DNA of 64,000 nt from Nitrospirota bacterium (GTDB taxonomy: Bacteria; JACPQY01): contig JACPAV010000008.1 in assembly GCA_016180645.1 (NCBI GenBank), positions 57,012 through 121,011 on the forward strand, in the 5' to 3' direction. A program made the translations under genes and the position numbers. Of the stretch, positions 9,712 through 18,354 are shown in pieces. The number at the start of each line of letters is the position of its first letter. The stretch's first letter is position 1. The notes beneath the pieces are model-generated. The model was not told the origin of the DNA. It did not search any database and saw nothing but the letters and a program-made list of their open reading frames with translations.

Positions 9712-10272
9712 ATGAAAAGGACGAACGAGGTCGAGACCTTCTGCCGCCAGGTGCGCGCACGGTCCGCCGAGAACAGGCAGGCTATGCTCGCCGTGCGTGC
9801 TTTGCCAGGGCAAATGATCTCAGTGCTCCGCCAAGAGATCGACTCTCCGGTGCGTGTCGTCTTCCTCTTAGCGCAGGATGATCGGGACTACCGGCAGACG
9901 CTCATCGAGGAATCAGTGTCCGGACAGCGTTGGCGCAGACGCAATTCCAAGCAGCATGTAACCGACCGTGAGATGGTTGACCTAACCAACACCCTTCACG
10001 GCTGGACAAGGTCCGTATACGCCTTCGGTTGCGCATTCGTCCACCTTTCCAACTTCCACGACCATCAAACCCGAGATCCGTTGGACCAGATTTCCGCGGC
10101 CGAGCGAAATGCGGTTCTCGACCACCTTCGCCATTACCACGGTGGCCCAAACGGAGCGGCACCCACATTCTTGGAACTTATGCCATTCTTGCCAAGGGTC
10201 TTTGCGAAAATCGCCGACAACCTGGAGTGCTACGTGAAGCAGCTTGAGCAGGACGACAACCTGGAAACGTGA
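9712..10272 (+). CDS. Hypothetical protein, 186 residues
   Basis: I do not recognise this protein. It is soluble, rich in charged residues, probably largely helical, and has a distinctive block YAFGCAFVHLSNFHDHQTRDP near residues 103-124 with clustered His/Asp/Arg, followed by a helical C-terminus. There is no signal peptide or membrane segment. The ATG at 9712 is the first of an open frame that spans the interval. It lies between a toxin-antitoxin pair and a PIN-domain toxin cassette and is probably an accessory gene; no function is assigned. Confidence 0.55.
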   Translation: MKRTNEVETFCRQVRARSAENRQAMLAVRALPGQMISVLRQEIDSPVRVVFLLAQDDRDYRQTLIEESVSGQRWRRRNSKQHVTDREMVDLTNTLHGWTRSVYAFGCAFVHLSNFHDHQTRDPLDQISAAERNAVLDHLRHYHGGPNGAAPTFLELMPFLPRVFAKIADNLECYVKQLEQDDNLET

Positions 10273-10373
10273 GACGGTGCCACGATAGCCAATCGGGATC
10301 TGATCCCAGCTTCTACGGAGAATCTTCGCCGCACTTCTTGCCGGTGCGCACCAAAACGGGTACTCTTGGAGCT

Positions 10374-10577
10374 ATGGCGATGGTCCGGAAAGATCCCAGG
10401 CGTGCATCCCCGAAAAGACCCGATGCCGCGAAGGCACGCGCCGCGCTCCACAGTTTGCGCGCGAGCCTCGCGAAAAAATCCTCCCGTTTCGAGGGCATGA
10501 CGGAGGAGGAGGTGATTCGGGTGTTGAAAGAAACCCGACGCCGGCTTTGGGAGAGAAAGCTTGCTGTTGGTGCTTGA
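10374..10577 (+). CDS. Small basic protein, putative antitoxin of the PIN toxin
   Basis: 67 residues: a basic N-terminus, then SSRFEGMTEEEVIRVLKETRRRLWERK, a helical segment of the kind found at the C-terminus of small antitoxins. The ATG at 10374 was chosen because the frame upstream has no family features and this start leaves a compact coupled cassette. Its 3' end overlaps the PIN-domain gene by 17 nt, which points to translational coupling. The antitoxin role is inferred from this arrangement only. Confidence 0.6.
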   Translation: MAMVRKDPRRASPKRPDAAKARAALHSLRASLAKKSSRFEGMTEEEVIRVLKETRRRLWERKLAVGA

Positions 10578-10983
10578 TTCGAATGAGTACATTTTCGGCA
10601 TTGCGCCACCGGGGAAGTCCTCATGCAGGGCTCTGCTAGACGCGGTCCTGGCGGATCCTCTCGCCAACTCGCTCAGGATTCCCCGGACCATTGTGGATGA
10701 GGTTCGCGGGAATCTCGCCTCAGAAGATTTCAAGACATTCATGACCTTCATCAACGCCCTTGCCATAATTGACGAGGACTTCGAGGTTCCCTTTGAGACG
10801 GCGTGGAAGTATGAGGCGAAGGGCCTGAAACCCGGGGATGCGTTCATTGCCGGATACACAGAGTGGGTCGGCGCAAACTTCTTGGTGACGGAGAATCGGC
10901 GGGACTTTCTTCACCGTGCAGGCGAATTTCCCTTCAAGGCGGTAAATGCCGAGACTTACTTGAAGCTCATCAAGTGGAAATAA
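10561..10983 (+). CDS. PIN-domain protein, putative VapC-like toxin
   Basis: 140 residues with a PIN-type nuclease layout: an N-terminal acidic strand LLVLDSNEYIFGI (first metal Asp), a central helical region, KPGDAFIAGYTEWVGANFLVTENRRDF with the second and third acidic positions, and a short C-terminal tail. Such proteins cleave RNA as toxins. The start is a TTG at 10561 with GGGAGAG upstream, inside the end of the preceding small gene. The overlap with a 67-residue partner supports a toxin-antitoxin module, though no classical VapB domain is visible. Confidence 0.7.
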   Translation: MLLVLDSNEYIFGIAPPGKSSCRALLDAVLADPLANSLRIPRTIVDEVRGNLASEDFKTFMTFINALAIIDEDFEVPFETAWKYEAKGLKPGDAFIAGYTEWVGANFLVTENRRDFLHRAGEFPFKAVNAETYLKLIKWK

Positions 10984-11011
10984 GCACCCGCAATCGCAAC
11001 CGTTGAAGGCT

Positions 11012-12250
11012 TCAGGCGGCGACGGGCTGGAAACGAGAGCGAAAAGCCTCTTCGGTCATCTTCGCGGCGGAGGCGAGCCGCCGAACTTCCTCTGTCGATT
11101 CGAAATCGCTCTTTCGCAGACGGATCATGTACCGGAGGGCCACCTCGTAGCTCTCCGACTCAACATCCACCAGCCTGAGTCTCGTCCGGCCCGTCTGAGG
11201 GTCCACCATCGCGCCGAACGGAATGGGAACCACCTTGCCTTCCGACAGGGCCACCATCACATTGGGTCCGGATTCCAGGAGGAACTTTACCGCGGCGTGA
11301 CCCAGAGTGCGGGTGTACTCCAGGTCAAAGGCAATGGGCGCCGCACAGCGGAGTTCATAGCCGATGTTCTTGTCCGAAATAGGAATGGACATCCCGCGCT
11401 CTTTCAGGCTCTGTTCGATCCGGCGCTTCATGAATTCGGCAAAGCCCAACTCCGCCAGCCGGAGGTGACCGTGCTCGTCCGTTCGGGCTTCGTCCAGTCC
11501 CTGCAGGCCGTCGGCCCTCAATTTCTCGGCCACACCTTCGGCGACCACCGCCACGCCATCGTCTTTGCCCGCCGCGCGCCGCTTGATCATCGCGCCCTCT
11601 ATGATGTCGCACACATGGCGCACGGACACCATGGATGGAAACTCCTCGGGGATGACCGCCAAGGTGGCCCCGGCGGCACGGGCGATGCCGAGCGCCAGGT
11701 GGCCCGCGGAACGTCCCATGGCGACCACGATGAACCACCGTTGCGTTGTACGGGAATCCTCCATTAAATTGCCGACCAGTGCGGCGCCCAGCTCGCGCGC
11801 CGTTTCGAATCCGAACGTCGGCATTCCGCTCGGGAGCGGGAGATCGTTATCGATGGTCTTCGGCACGTGAACCACGTTCACCTTCCCCCCGCTCGCCTCG
11901 TGGAGCTTCACGGCGGTGGTGGCGGTGTCATCTCCCCCGATTGTCACGAGGTGCTCAATCCCGAGCGCGGCGAGGCCGTTCAGAACGTTGCGCATGCTCT
12001 GAGCGTCCTTCGTCGGGTTGGTCCTGGAGGTCCGGAGGATGGAGCCCCCGTGCGTATGAATTCTGGAAACGTCCTCAATCTTGAGCGATTCCACCTGGCT
12101 GACTCCTCCGGCGGCAAGGTGTTTGAACCCGTCCAGGATTCCCACCACCTCGCATCCCCGGTTGATCGCCTCGATTGTCGCCGAGCCGATGACGCCGTTG
12201 ATCCCCGGCGCCGGACCGCCGCCAACGATGATCCCGACTTTTCTTGTCAT
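11012..12250 (-). CDS. pfp: 6-phosphofructokinase, pyrophosphate-type motifs
   Basis: Phosphorylates fructose-6-phosphate, and in PPi-dependent enzymes also runs in reverse. 412 residues starting MTRKVGIIVGGGPAPGINGVI. Two positions that separate donor classes both match pyrophosphate users: GGDDT at 105-109 (ATP enzymes have GGDGS) and PKTIDND at 130-136 with Lys131 (ATP enzymes have PGTIDND). The MGRSAGHLA and IPEE blocks of the sugar site are present. The ATG at 12248-12250 overlaps the glgA TGA by 4 nt, so it is co-translated with glycogen synthase. PPi is also released by the glgC reaction, which fits the context. Confidence 0.88.
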   Translation of the reverse strand: MTRKVGIIVGGGPAPGINGVIGSATIEAINRGCEVVGILDGFKHLAAGGVSQVESLKIEDVSRIHTHGGSILRTSRTNPTKDAQSMRNVLNGLAALGIEHLVTIGGDDTATTAVKLHEASGGKVNVVHVPKTIDNDLPLPSGMPTFGFETARELGAALVGNLMEDSRTTQRWFIVVAMGRSAGHLALGIARAAGATLAVIPEEFPSMVSVRHVCDIIEGAMIKRRAAGKDDGVAVVAEGVAEKLRADGLQGLDEARTDEHGHLRLAELGFAEFMKRRIEQSLKERGMSIPISDKNIGYELRCAAPIAFDLEYTRTLGHAAVKFLLESGPNVMVALSEGKVVPIPFGAMVDPQTGRTRLRLVDVESESYEVALRYMIRLRKSDFESTEEVRRLASAAKMTEEAFRSRFQPVAA

Positions 12251-13665
12251 GCGGGCTTCAAGGAATAGAGCAGTGCTGCGTAGGCTTCCGCCGAGTGATC
12301 CCATGAGAAATCCTGCTCCGTGCAGGTCTTCCGCAGCATCGACAGGCCGCCGTTCGCGCAGGCTTCCCGCGCCCGGCCCAGCGCGTCAACCACCGAATCG
12401 GCCGTCAACGGCGAAAAGAGGAATCCCGTTCGACCCTCCTCAATGGTATCGATCAAGCCCCCGACCCGATGGGCTACGGGAACCGCCCCATAGCGCATCG
12501 CAATCATCTGGGTGAGTCCGCACGGCTCATACCGGGAGGGCACGAGAAACAAATCACTGCCGGCGTAGATACGGCGCGCGAGTGCGTCGTCGAAATCGAC
12601 CTTGACCGCGAACCGTCCGGCCAACCGCCCGCCGGTCTCCCGCACCGCCTTCTCCAGCGCCTCGCTCCCCCGACCGAGCACGGCCATCTGCATACCGCTT
12701 TCGACGATCCGATCCGCCGCTTCGCACACCACGTCAATTCCCTTCTGCGGCGTAAGCCGTGAGACGATGCCCACGAGGACCACTTTCGGATCCATTTCGA
12801 GGCCCATCTCTTCCTGCAAGGCGGCTTTCGACGCCGCCTTCCATCGATCAAGCGAGAGGGTCAGTTTCTTCTTGAGAGCCTTGTCCTTGCGCGGGTTCCA
12901 CACCTCGGAGTCGATGCCATCGAGAATGCCCGTGAGCTTGGCCGCATATTTCCGCAGGAGACCATCGAGCGCAAACCCGGCCTCGGGGGTCTGGATCTCC
13001 CGGGCGTACTGCGGACTCACTACGTTCACCGCGTCGGCAAACACAATCCCGGCCTTGATGAAATTCACCTTCCCGTAGAACTCCAGGACCTCGGTGTTGA
13101 AGTCCTCCGCCGGAAGTCCCAACTCATCCAGGACCTCCTTTGGGAAAACGCCTTGGTATCCAAGATTATGGATGGTGAGAAGGCATCGCAGATTCGAAAG
13201 CGCCGGATCTTCACGATAGGCGGGATACCGCCGCAGGAGGTACGGCACGAGGGCCGTGTGCCAATCGTGCGCGTGCAGGACATCGGCTTCGAACAGTCCC
13301 TGCCGCACCCCTTCAATCGCGGTAAAGGCGAGGGCGGAGAATCGCCGATGCTCATCCGCGACATCCCCGTCGGAATCGTTGTAGACGTAGGGACGATTGA
13401 ACAACGAGGGTGCGTCGAGGAAGGCCCACCGCACGCCCCTCTTCTCTTGCGTGAACACCTTCGCCGGGATGGCTTCCCCGGCGAGTTCGAGCCGGATTTC
13501 CCGGCCCCCTTTGATCTTGATTGAGGTCGGCCGGTACATCGGACTCAAGACCGTCACTTCAAATCCCTTTCCGGACAACGCCACCGGCAGCGAGCCCATG
13601 ACGTCTCCGAGCCCGCCCACTTTGCTGTATGGAAACACTTCCGAAGCCACCATCAGAACACGCAT
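12247..13665 (-). CDS. glgA: Glycogen synthase (ADP-glucose)
   Basis: Extends alpha-1,4-glucan chains from ADP-glucose (GT5). 472 residues from the ATG at 13665. The N-terminal MRVLMVASEVFPYSKVGGLGDV holds the KVGGL nucleotide-sugar motif. VLHAHDWHTALVPYLLRR and LLTIHNLGYQGVFP follow; the C-terminal Rossmann domain has VSRLTPQKGIDVV and SRYEPCGLTQMIAMRYG. The frame is open further upstream but overlaps galT, so the MRVLMVA start, with a GGGGGG run about 8 nt upstream and the galT TAG 3 nt before it, is chosen. Its TGA overlaps the next gene's ATG. Confidence 0.95.
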   Translation of the reverse strand: MRVLMVASEVFPYSKVGGLGDVMGSLPVALSGKGFEVTVLSPMYRPTSIKIKGGREIRLELAGEAIPAKVFTQEKRGVRWAFLDAPSLFNRPYVYNDSDGDVADEHRRFSALAFTAIEGVRQGLFEADVLHAHDWHTALVPYLLRRYPAYREDPALSNLRCLLTIHNLGYQGVFPKEVLDELGLPAEDFNTEVLEFYGKVNFIKAGIVFADAVNVVSPQYAREIQTPEAGFALDGLLRKYAAKLTGILDGIDSEVWNPRKDKALKKKLTLSLDRWKAASKAALQEEMGLEMDPKVVLVGIVSRLTPQKGIDVVCEAADRIVESGMQMAVLGRGSEALEKAVRETGGRLAGRFAVKVDFDDALARRIYAGSDLFLVPSRYEPCGLTQMIAMRYGAVPVAHRVGGLIDTIEEGRTGFLFSPLTADSVVDALGRAREACANGGLSMLRKTCTEQDFSWDHSAEAYAALLYSLKPA

Positions 13666-13667
13666 CA

Positions 13668-14660
13668 CTACACCCCCCGTAAAAAAGTGGCCGCCTCTTC
13701 GGGCGGCGCGGGATTGATGAAAAAACCCGCTCCTTTTTCGAACCCGGCGATCCGGGTCTGTATGGGCGTGATTTCGAAATGCCAATGGAAGGAGTCCTCC
13801 ACGCGGTCCCCATCCGATGGCGCGGAATGAAGGTAGAAATTGTACGGAATGTGGCCGAGCGTCCGGTCCAACCGGCGGAAGATGTCGCAGAAGATGGCCG
13901 AGAGGTCGTCGAGCTGGGCGTCGGTGATGTGTTCATAGTAGGCGGCGTGATGCCGGGGCGCGATCCATGTCTCAAACGGAAATCGCGAGGCGAACGGTTC
14001 GAAGGCTACGAAATCCTGCGAGACCGACACGATGCGCTCGCCCTGGTCCATTTCCTGCCTCAGGATGTCGCAGAAGATGCAACGTTCGCGGTAGGTAAAA
14101 TGGAATTTGGCGCCGTCCATCTCCGTGGCCAACTCCCTCGGGACGATGGGCAGGGCGATGAGCTGGCTGTGCGGATGTTCCAGCGTGGCGCCGGCTTCCT
14201 CGCCGTAGTTCTTGAAGACGACCATGGAACGCATCCGCTTGTCGCGCTTCAGGTCGTTGATCCTTTCCCGAAAGACCCACAGATTGTCCCGCCACAGGGC
14301 CGTCGTACAGGTCGAGAGTTTTTCATCGTGCTTCGGCGACTCGATGATCACTTCGTGCGCGCCAACGCCGTTCATGATGTCGTACACGCCCAGACCCCGA
14401 CGGTCGAGTTCCCCCTCCACCCGGAGCGCAGGGAACTTGTTGGGCACCACCCTCACCCGCCAAGCCCCGTCTCGGCCGTTCAATCGCAAGATTTCGGGCG
14501 GCGTCAGGTGTTCATGGCCCACGCAAAAAGGACAGTTGCCTTGCGAGTCCGCCGAGGGCGCCGTCATCGTGATCTCCCCGAAATCGGAGGCGCGCTTTCT
14601 CCGCTCGGTCGATATGATGACCCAGCGGCCGGTGATGGGATCCTTTCTCAGCTCAGGCAT
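13668..14660 (-). CDS. galT: Galactose-1-phosphate uridylyltransferase family protein
   Basis: Transfers UMP between UDP-glucose and galactose-1-phosphate (Leloir pathway) through a uridylyl-histidine. 330 residues with the start MPELRKDPITGRWVIIS, zinc pair CPFC at 43-46, the active-site block HPHSQ at 162-166 (nucleophilic His164) and the C-terminal FHWHFEITP metal/His block. The serine in HPHSQ replaces the glycine of the E. coli enzyme, which is common in bacterial homologues. Lying between the GH57 gene and glgA, it may serve hexose-1-phosphate exchange in glycogen metabolism; some homologues use ADP-sugars, so the substrate is not certain. Confidence 0.9.
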   Translation of the reverse strand: MPELRKDPITGRWVIISTERRKRASDFGEITMTAPSADSQGNCPFCVGHEHLTPPEILRLNGRDGAWRVRVVPNKFPALRVEGELDRRGLGVYDIMNGVGAHEVIIESPKHDEKLSTCTTALWRDNLWVFRERINDLKRDKRMRSMVVFKNYGEEAGATLEHPHSQLIALPIVPRELATEMDGAKFHFTYRERCIFCDILRQEMDQGERIVSVSQDFVAFEPFASRFPFETWIAPRHHAAYYEHITDAQLDDLSAIFCDIFRRLDRTLGHIPYNFYLHSAPSDGDRVEDSFHWHFEITPIQTRIAGFEKGAGFFINPAPPEEAATFLRGV

Positions 14661-14691
14661 GGGTGGGCCTAGAGCTTAGCATAGATCGTTC

Positions 14692-16758
14692 CTACACACT
14701 CCACATGCGGTCCTCGAAGTCCGCCGGGGGCACGTCGAAACTCAAAAACCCAAGCCGCGGATATCGATCCTCCATCTGACCCTTCCGGCGCACCTCCACC
14801 ACAAAGTACACGCGGGTTCCGGCCGGTGCCTGAAGCGGTTCCAACGGAACGCTCATCTCGATGACCTTCTGCCGCGCCGCCACCACCTTGCCCACCGCTG
14901 CGAATCCCCCTTCGGGCGTCCGGCTGAGGAGCGCGCCTTCCAAGGGAAGGATCTTGAAGTCCCGCAGCCCAAACACGAGATGGACGTGCAGATCTTCCGC
15001 TTCCTCCTCCGGCTCGGCGGGATCGAGGCGGAGATAGAGATGAGTCGAATCGAATCCGTAGTAGATCCGGTTCAGGTAGCCCACGCCCGCCGCGAGTCGT
15101 CCCGGATCACTTCGGCATTCGTAAGAACCCGCCGCGTACCATTCCGCGTAGCCCGAGACCAGCCCGTCGATCCGGGGCGAAATGAATCCCACGGGGCCGC
15201 GCGACTCCTCCATGATCCGGACCGGTTCCAGGAGATACGGCGGCGGCTCGCACCCCACGGCGTTGTAGACCTCGATCAGGTTGTTTCTGAACAGGAGGTC
15301 GAAGGTGTCGGCCTGATCAGTATGGAATGAATCGCCGTACCACCAGAACCAATCGCTCCCCTCCGCCGCGTACATGCGCTCCAGCGCCTTCTCACGAGCC
15401 TCCGGGGTCGATTCCCTCCGCGCGAGAAATCCCCGAGTCTTGGCCAGGATCTCCCACGCACGGTTCTTCCCCGCCTGCCCGATCCACATTTCGAACTTTC
15501 CGTCGATCCACGAACCCGTTTGGATTCGGTCCGTTTCCCGAATGTCATCGCGCGGATCGGCCAGCACGTCGGACGGCGTGACCAATTCGCAATCGGACGC
15601 ATGCTTGAGGACCTCCACGAATTTCTTCAGGAACGGGCCGCCGTGCCACGGATAGTACTCCCAGGGATTCTCCCCATCGAGGGCCAGGGAAAGGACCCCC
15701 CCCCCGGAGCCTCGCGCCGTGGCAAGCCGGCGTTCAAAATCGTTCACGGCATCCGATTCGTGCATTTTGTGGTATTTGAATCCGAGTGCGTCCGAAATCG
15801 CCCGGTCGCGAAAGAAGACGACCACATCGCCGTTTCCCACCCGCGTTCGCCAAGCCTTTCGATGGTCGCCGCCGGAGGGCATCAGCGCCTGGTCCGTCAT
15901 CACCCAGCGCACCCCCTTTGAGGCGAGAACCGGGATCAGCTCGGGACACATCGACCCCTCGGAGGGCCACATTCCCACCGGACGCTTGAGCTTTTCTTCG
16001 ATGAACCGGAGTCCCCGGTCGATCTGGGCTTCCGCGTCATCCGGATAGGAAAACCCCACGGCGGGCAACGGTGCCGAGGGCATGCACCGGCGGGCGTAGC
16101 CGGTATCCAGGAGGAGCGGCAGAACCGGATGGTGCAGAGGGCTCGTGGATACTTCCGTTTTGTCCAGGATCCGGCGATGCAGCGCACGCGATTCCTTCAG
16201 GATTTCTCGTTGGCAGTCGAGAACGAAGACCTTGTCCTTCTCCGTGAAGTGCGTCCCCTTGCGCACGAGCTCCGTCAGATCGGGATGCGATTCGAGAGCG
16301 GTGAAACCGAACCACGTCAGGTTGAACCACACCTGAAGATCGCAAAGATCCGCCTTCGTGAAGGACATGGCCAGATCCTCCATTTCCTCCGGAGTGATCC
16401 GTTTCCCGCGTTTCTTGAAGAGCTCCCAATAGCGCGGGTACGGCTGGATCATCGTGTCCGGGTTGCAGGAGAAGAAATCCATCAGCAGCGCCTTGCGGTC
16501 GGCCGGCGTAAGTTCCCCGGCGGGCTTCTCCGTCAGGAGCTCGAAGGCGTCTTTCGTGCCCTGGACGTACATGTCGAGCTGCTTGAGAAGGGAGGGCGTG
16601 ATGTTCAGCGTGATCTTGACGCCTTCGCGTTCGATCAGCGTGAGGACGTCGTGATACCCGTGGATGGCGTGAAGGCGCACCCACGGAAGGAGCAATCTTC
16701 CGGAAATCGGATCTTGGTACAGCGGCTGGTGCATGTGGAAGAGAATGACCAGCCTCAT
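14692..16758 (-). CDS. GH57 family alpha-glucan hydrolase or amylase
   Basis: A retaining alpha-glucan-active enzyme of glycoside hydrolase family 57. 688 residues; the N-terminal MRLVILFHMHQPLYQD is the first GH57 conserved region, GMWPSEGSM near residue 260 carries the nucleophile glutamate, and SLALDGENPWEYYPWHGG near residue 360 carries the acid/base aspartate. The C-terminal third has the beta-rich content usual for amylase or pullulanase-like members. No signal peptide is present, so it acts on intracellular glucan. Branching, amylase and 4-glucanotransferase members cannot be told apart from motifs alone; a separate GH13 glgB downstream makes a degrading role more likely. Confidence 0.88.
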   Translation of the reverse strand: MRLVILFHMHQPLYQDPISGRLLLPWVRLHAIHGYHDVLTLIEREGVKITLNITPSLLKQLDMYVQGTKDAFELLTEKPAGELTPADRKALLMDFFSCNPDTMIQPYPRYWELFKKRGKRITPEEMEDLAMSFTKADLCDLQVWFNLTWFGFTALESHPDLTELVRKGTHFTEKDKVFVLDCQREILKESRALHRRILDKTEVSTSPLHHPVLPLLLDTGYARRCMPSAPLPAVGFSYPDDAEAQIDRGLRFIEEKLKRPVGMWPSEGSMCPELIPVLASKGVRWVMTDQALMPSGGDHRKAWRTRVGNGDVVVFFRDRAISDALGFKYHKMHESDAVNDFERRLATARGSGGGVLSLALDGENPWEYYPWHGGPFLKKFVEVLKHASDCELVTPSDVLADPRDDIRETDRIQTGSWIDGKFEMWIGQAGKNRAWEILAKTRGFLARRESTPEAREKALERMYAAEGSDWFWWYGDSFHTDQADTFDLLFRNNLIEVYNAVGCEPPPYLLEPVRIMEESRGPVGFISPRIDGLVSGYAEWYAAGSYECRSDPGRLAAGVGYLNRIYYGFDSTHLYLRLDPAEPEEEAEDLHVHLVFGLRDFKILPLEGALLSRTPEGGFAAVGKVVAARQKVIEMSVPLEPLQAPAGTRVYFVVEVRRKGQMEDRYPRLGFLSFDVPPADFEDRMWSV

Positions 16759-16776
16759 TGGATCTCCTCGGGCCGG

Positions 16777-18027
16777 TCAGCTCAAGACCGTCCCCTTCGG
16801 AATCACCGTCAAGCCGGACTCGGTGACGAAAAACCGTTTCCGATCTTCCGCATGGTTGAACCCGATCTGCATGTTGTCCGGAATCTTCACCCCCACGTCC
16901 GCGATGACTCGTTTCATGCGGACATAGCTCCCCACGTTCACTCCCGGCATGAGGATGGATTCCTGCACCGTCGCGAATGAATCGACCCGCACCTCGGGAA
17001 ACAGAACGCTCCGGCTCACTTCGCCGCCGGCCAGAATGCAGCCCTCGGCCACCATGGAATCCAGCGCCATCCCCATTCGATTTGAATCCCCTCCTGAGAA
17101 GACAAATTTCGCCGGCGGGAGATCGAAGTGGCCGCACCGGATGGGCCAATCCTCGTTGTACAGATTGAAGTGCGGCGACACGCCGATCAGATCGAGGTTG
17201 GCATCGAAGTAGGATTCGAGCGTCCCAACATCTCTCCAGTAGGCCGTTTCCTTCCCGGAAACCCCAGGGACTTCATTCTCGTGAAAATTGTAGGCGAAAA
17301 CGCGATGCTGCTCGATCATCCTTGGAATAACGACTCTCCCGAAATCATGCGACGAATCGTGGGCTTCCGCGTCTTCTTTAAGAACCTGCTTCAAGACATC
17401 GGTATTGAAAATGTAATTCCCCATTGAAGCAAGGACCTGCCCATCGCTTTCCGGATGCACATCGGCGGGCTTCTCCCGGAACTCGGTGACGCGGCCCTCG
17501 GCATTGACGTCGAGCACGCCGTACAGGCGCGCCTCGTGAGCCGGACGCGGCACGGCCGCAATCGTCAATTCCGCCCCGGCCCCGATGTGGAACTTGAGCA
17601 TCTGGCTCACGTCCATTTTGTAAATGTGATCGGCGCCGAAGATACACACGAAACGCGGGTCCTCGTTCTCCACCAGGTTCAGGTTTTGGAAAACGGCGTC
17701 CGCCGTTCCCATGAACCACCGTTCCCCCACGCGCATCTGGGCGGGCACGGGATCGATGTAGTGATTCAGGACGGAGGACAGCCGCCAGACCTTGGAGATG
17801 TGGCGGTCGAGCGAGTCGGATTTATACTGGACCAGAACCTTAATCTTGTAGAATCCCGAATTGATGAGGTTGGAAAGGACGAAATCGATGAGCCGGTAGC
17901 GTCCGCCGAAGTGGACTGCCGCCTTCGCGCGATCCCGGGTCAGTGGGAAGAGCCGCTCGCCTTTCCCTCCGGCCATGACGAACGTCAGCGCGTCGTCATT
18001 CTGCGGACAGACTACGCACTGGGTCAT
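16777..18027 (-). CDS. glgC: Glucose-1-phosphate adenylyltransferase (ADP-glucose pyrophosphorylase)
   Basis: Makes ADP-glucose from ATP and glucose-1-phosphate, the committed step of bacterial glycogen synthesis. 416 residues with the nucleotidyltransferase start FVMAGGKGERLFPLTRDRAK, the RYRLIDFVLSNLINSG block, GTADAVFQNL, FGADHIYKMD and a left-handed beta-helix C-terminal domain (EGCILAGGEVSRSVLFPEV). It opens the leftward run glgC-GH57-galT-glgA-pfp and faces glgP across a 327-bp divergent gap. Confidence 0.96.
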   Translation of the reverse strand: MTQCVVCPQNDDALTFVMAGGKGERLFPLTRDRAKAAVHFGGRYRLIDFVLSNLINSGFYKIKVLVQYKSDSLDRHISKVWRLSSVLNHYIDPVPAQMRVGERWFMGTADAVFQNLNLVENEDPRFVCIFGADHIYKMDVSQMLKFHIGAGAELTIAAVPRPAHEARLYGVLDVNAEGRVTEFREKPADVHPESDGQVLASMGNYIFNTDVLKQVLKEDAEAHDSSHDFGRVVIPRMIEQHRVFAYNFHENEVPGVSGKETAYWRDVGTLESYFDANLDLIGVSPHFNLYNEDWPIRCGHFDLPPAKFVFSGGDSNRMGMALDSMVAEGCILAGGEVSRSVLFPEVRVDSFATVQESILMPGVNVGSYVRMKRVIADVGVKIPDNMQIGFNHAEDRKRFFVTESGLTVIPKGTVLS

Positions 18028-18354
18028 GCTCTTGACGGCCGTGCCTCCTCCCTTCGCTTATACGCTCTCAACGTCGGCGGGGTCCATGACTCGCATCATA
18101 CAAAACCGTCCGGCCCGGCGCCAATGATCGCACCCTTGAGATTCGGACGGGCTGGGTATATGGGGAAGTCATGACCAGGGATGGCACTCGCCTCGTTCTC
18201 CGGCCATGCCCGGCCGGGGCGACCGTTGCGAGCGCCGCGAGTCTCCTGCGCGTCGGCACGGCCGACCGTTCGTGAAATGTATCCCCCCCGCGGCCCGCTC
18301 CAACCGCGCATCGCCCTCTCCGCGGGGCTCCGGGGACGATGATAGGATGAGCCA
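18028..18354. promoter_or_regulatory. Divergent intergenic region between glgC and glgP
   Basis: The 327 bp between the two divergent glycogen runs should hold the promoters of both. I see no convincing sigma-70 hexamer pair, operator palindrome or repeat. The region is GC-rich, with GATAGGATGA just ahead of the glgP TTG as a likely ribosome binding site. Confidence 0.4.

Noticed and set aside
9503-9760. Leftward 85-codon gene between the toxin pair and the unknown gene.
   Set aside because: It overlaps the start of the rightward gene, has no ribosome site and an Arg/Ser-rich N-terminus typical of spurious frames.
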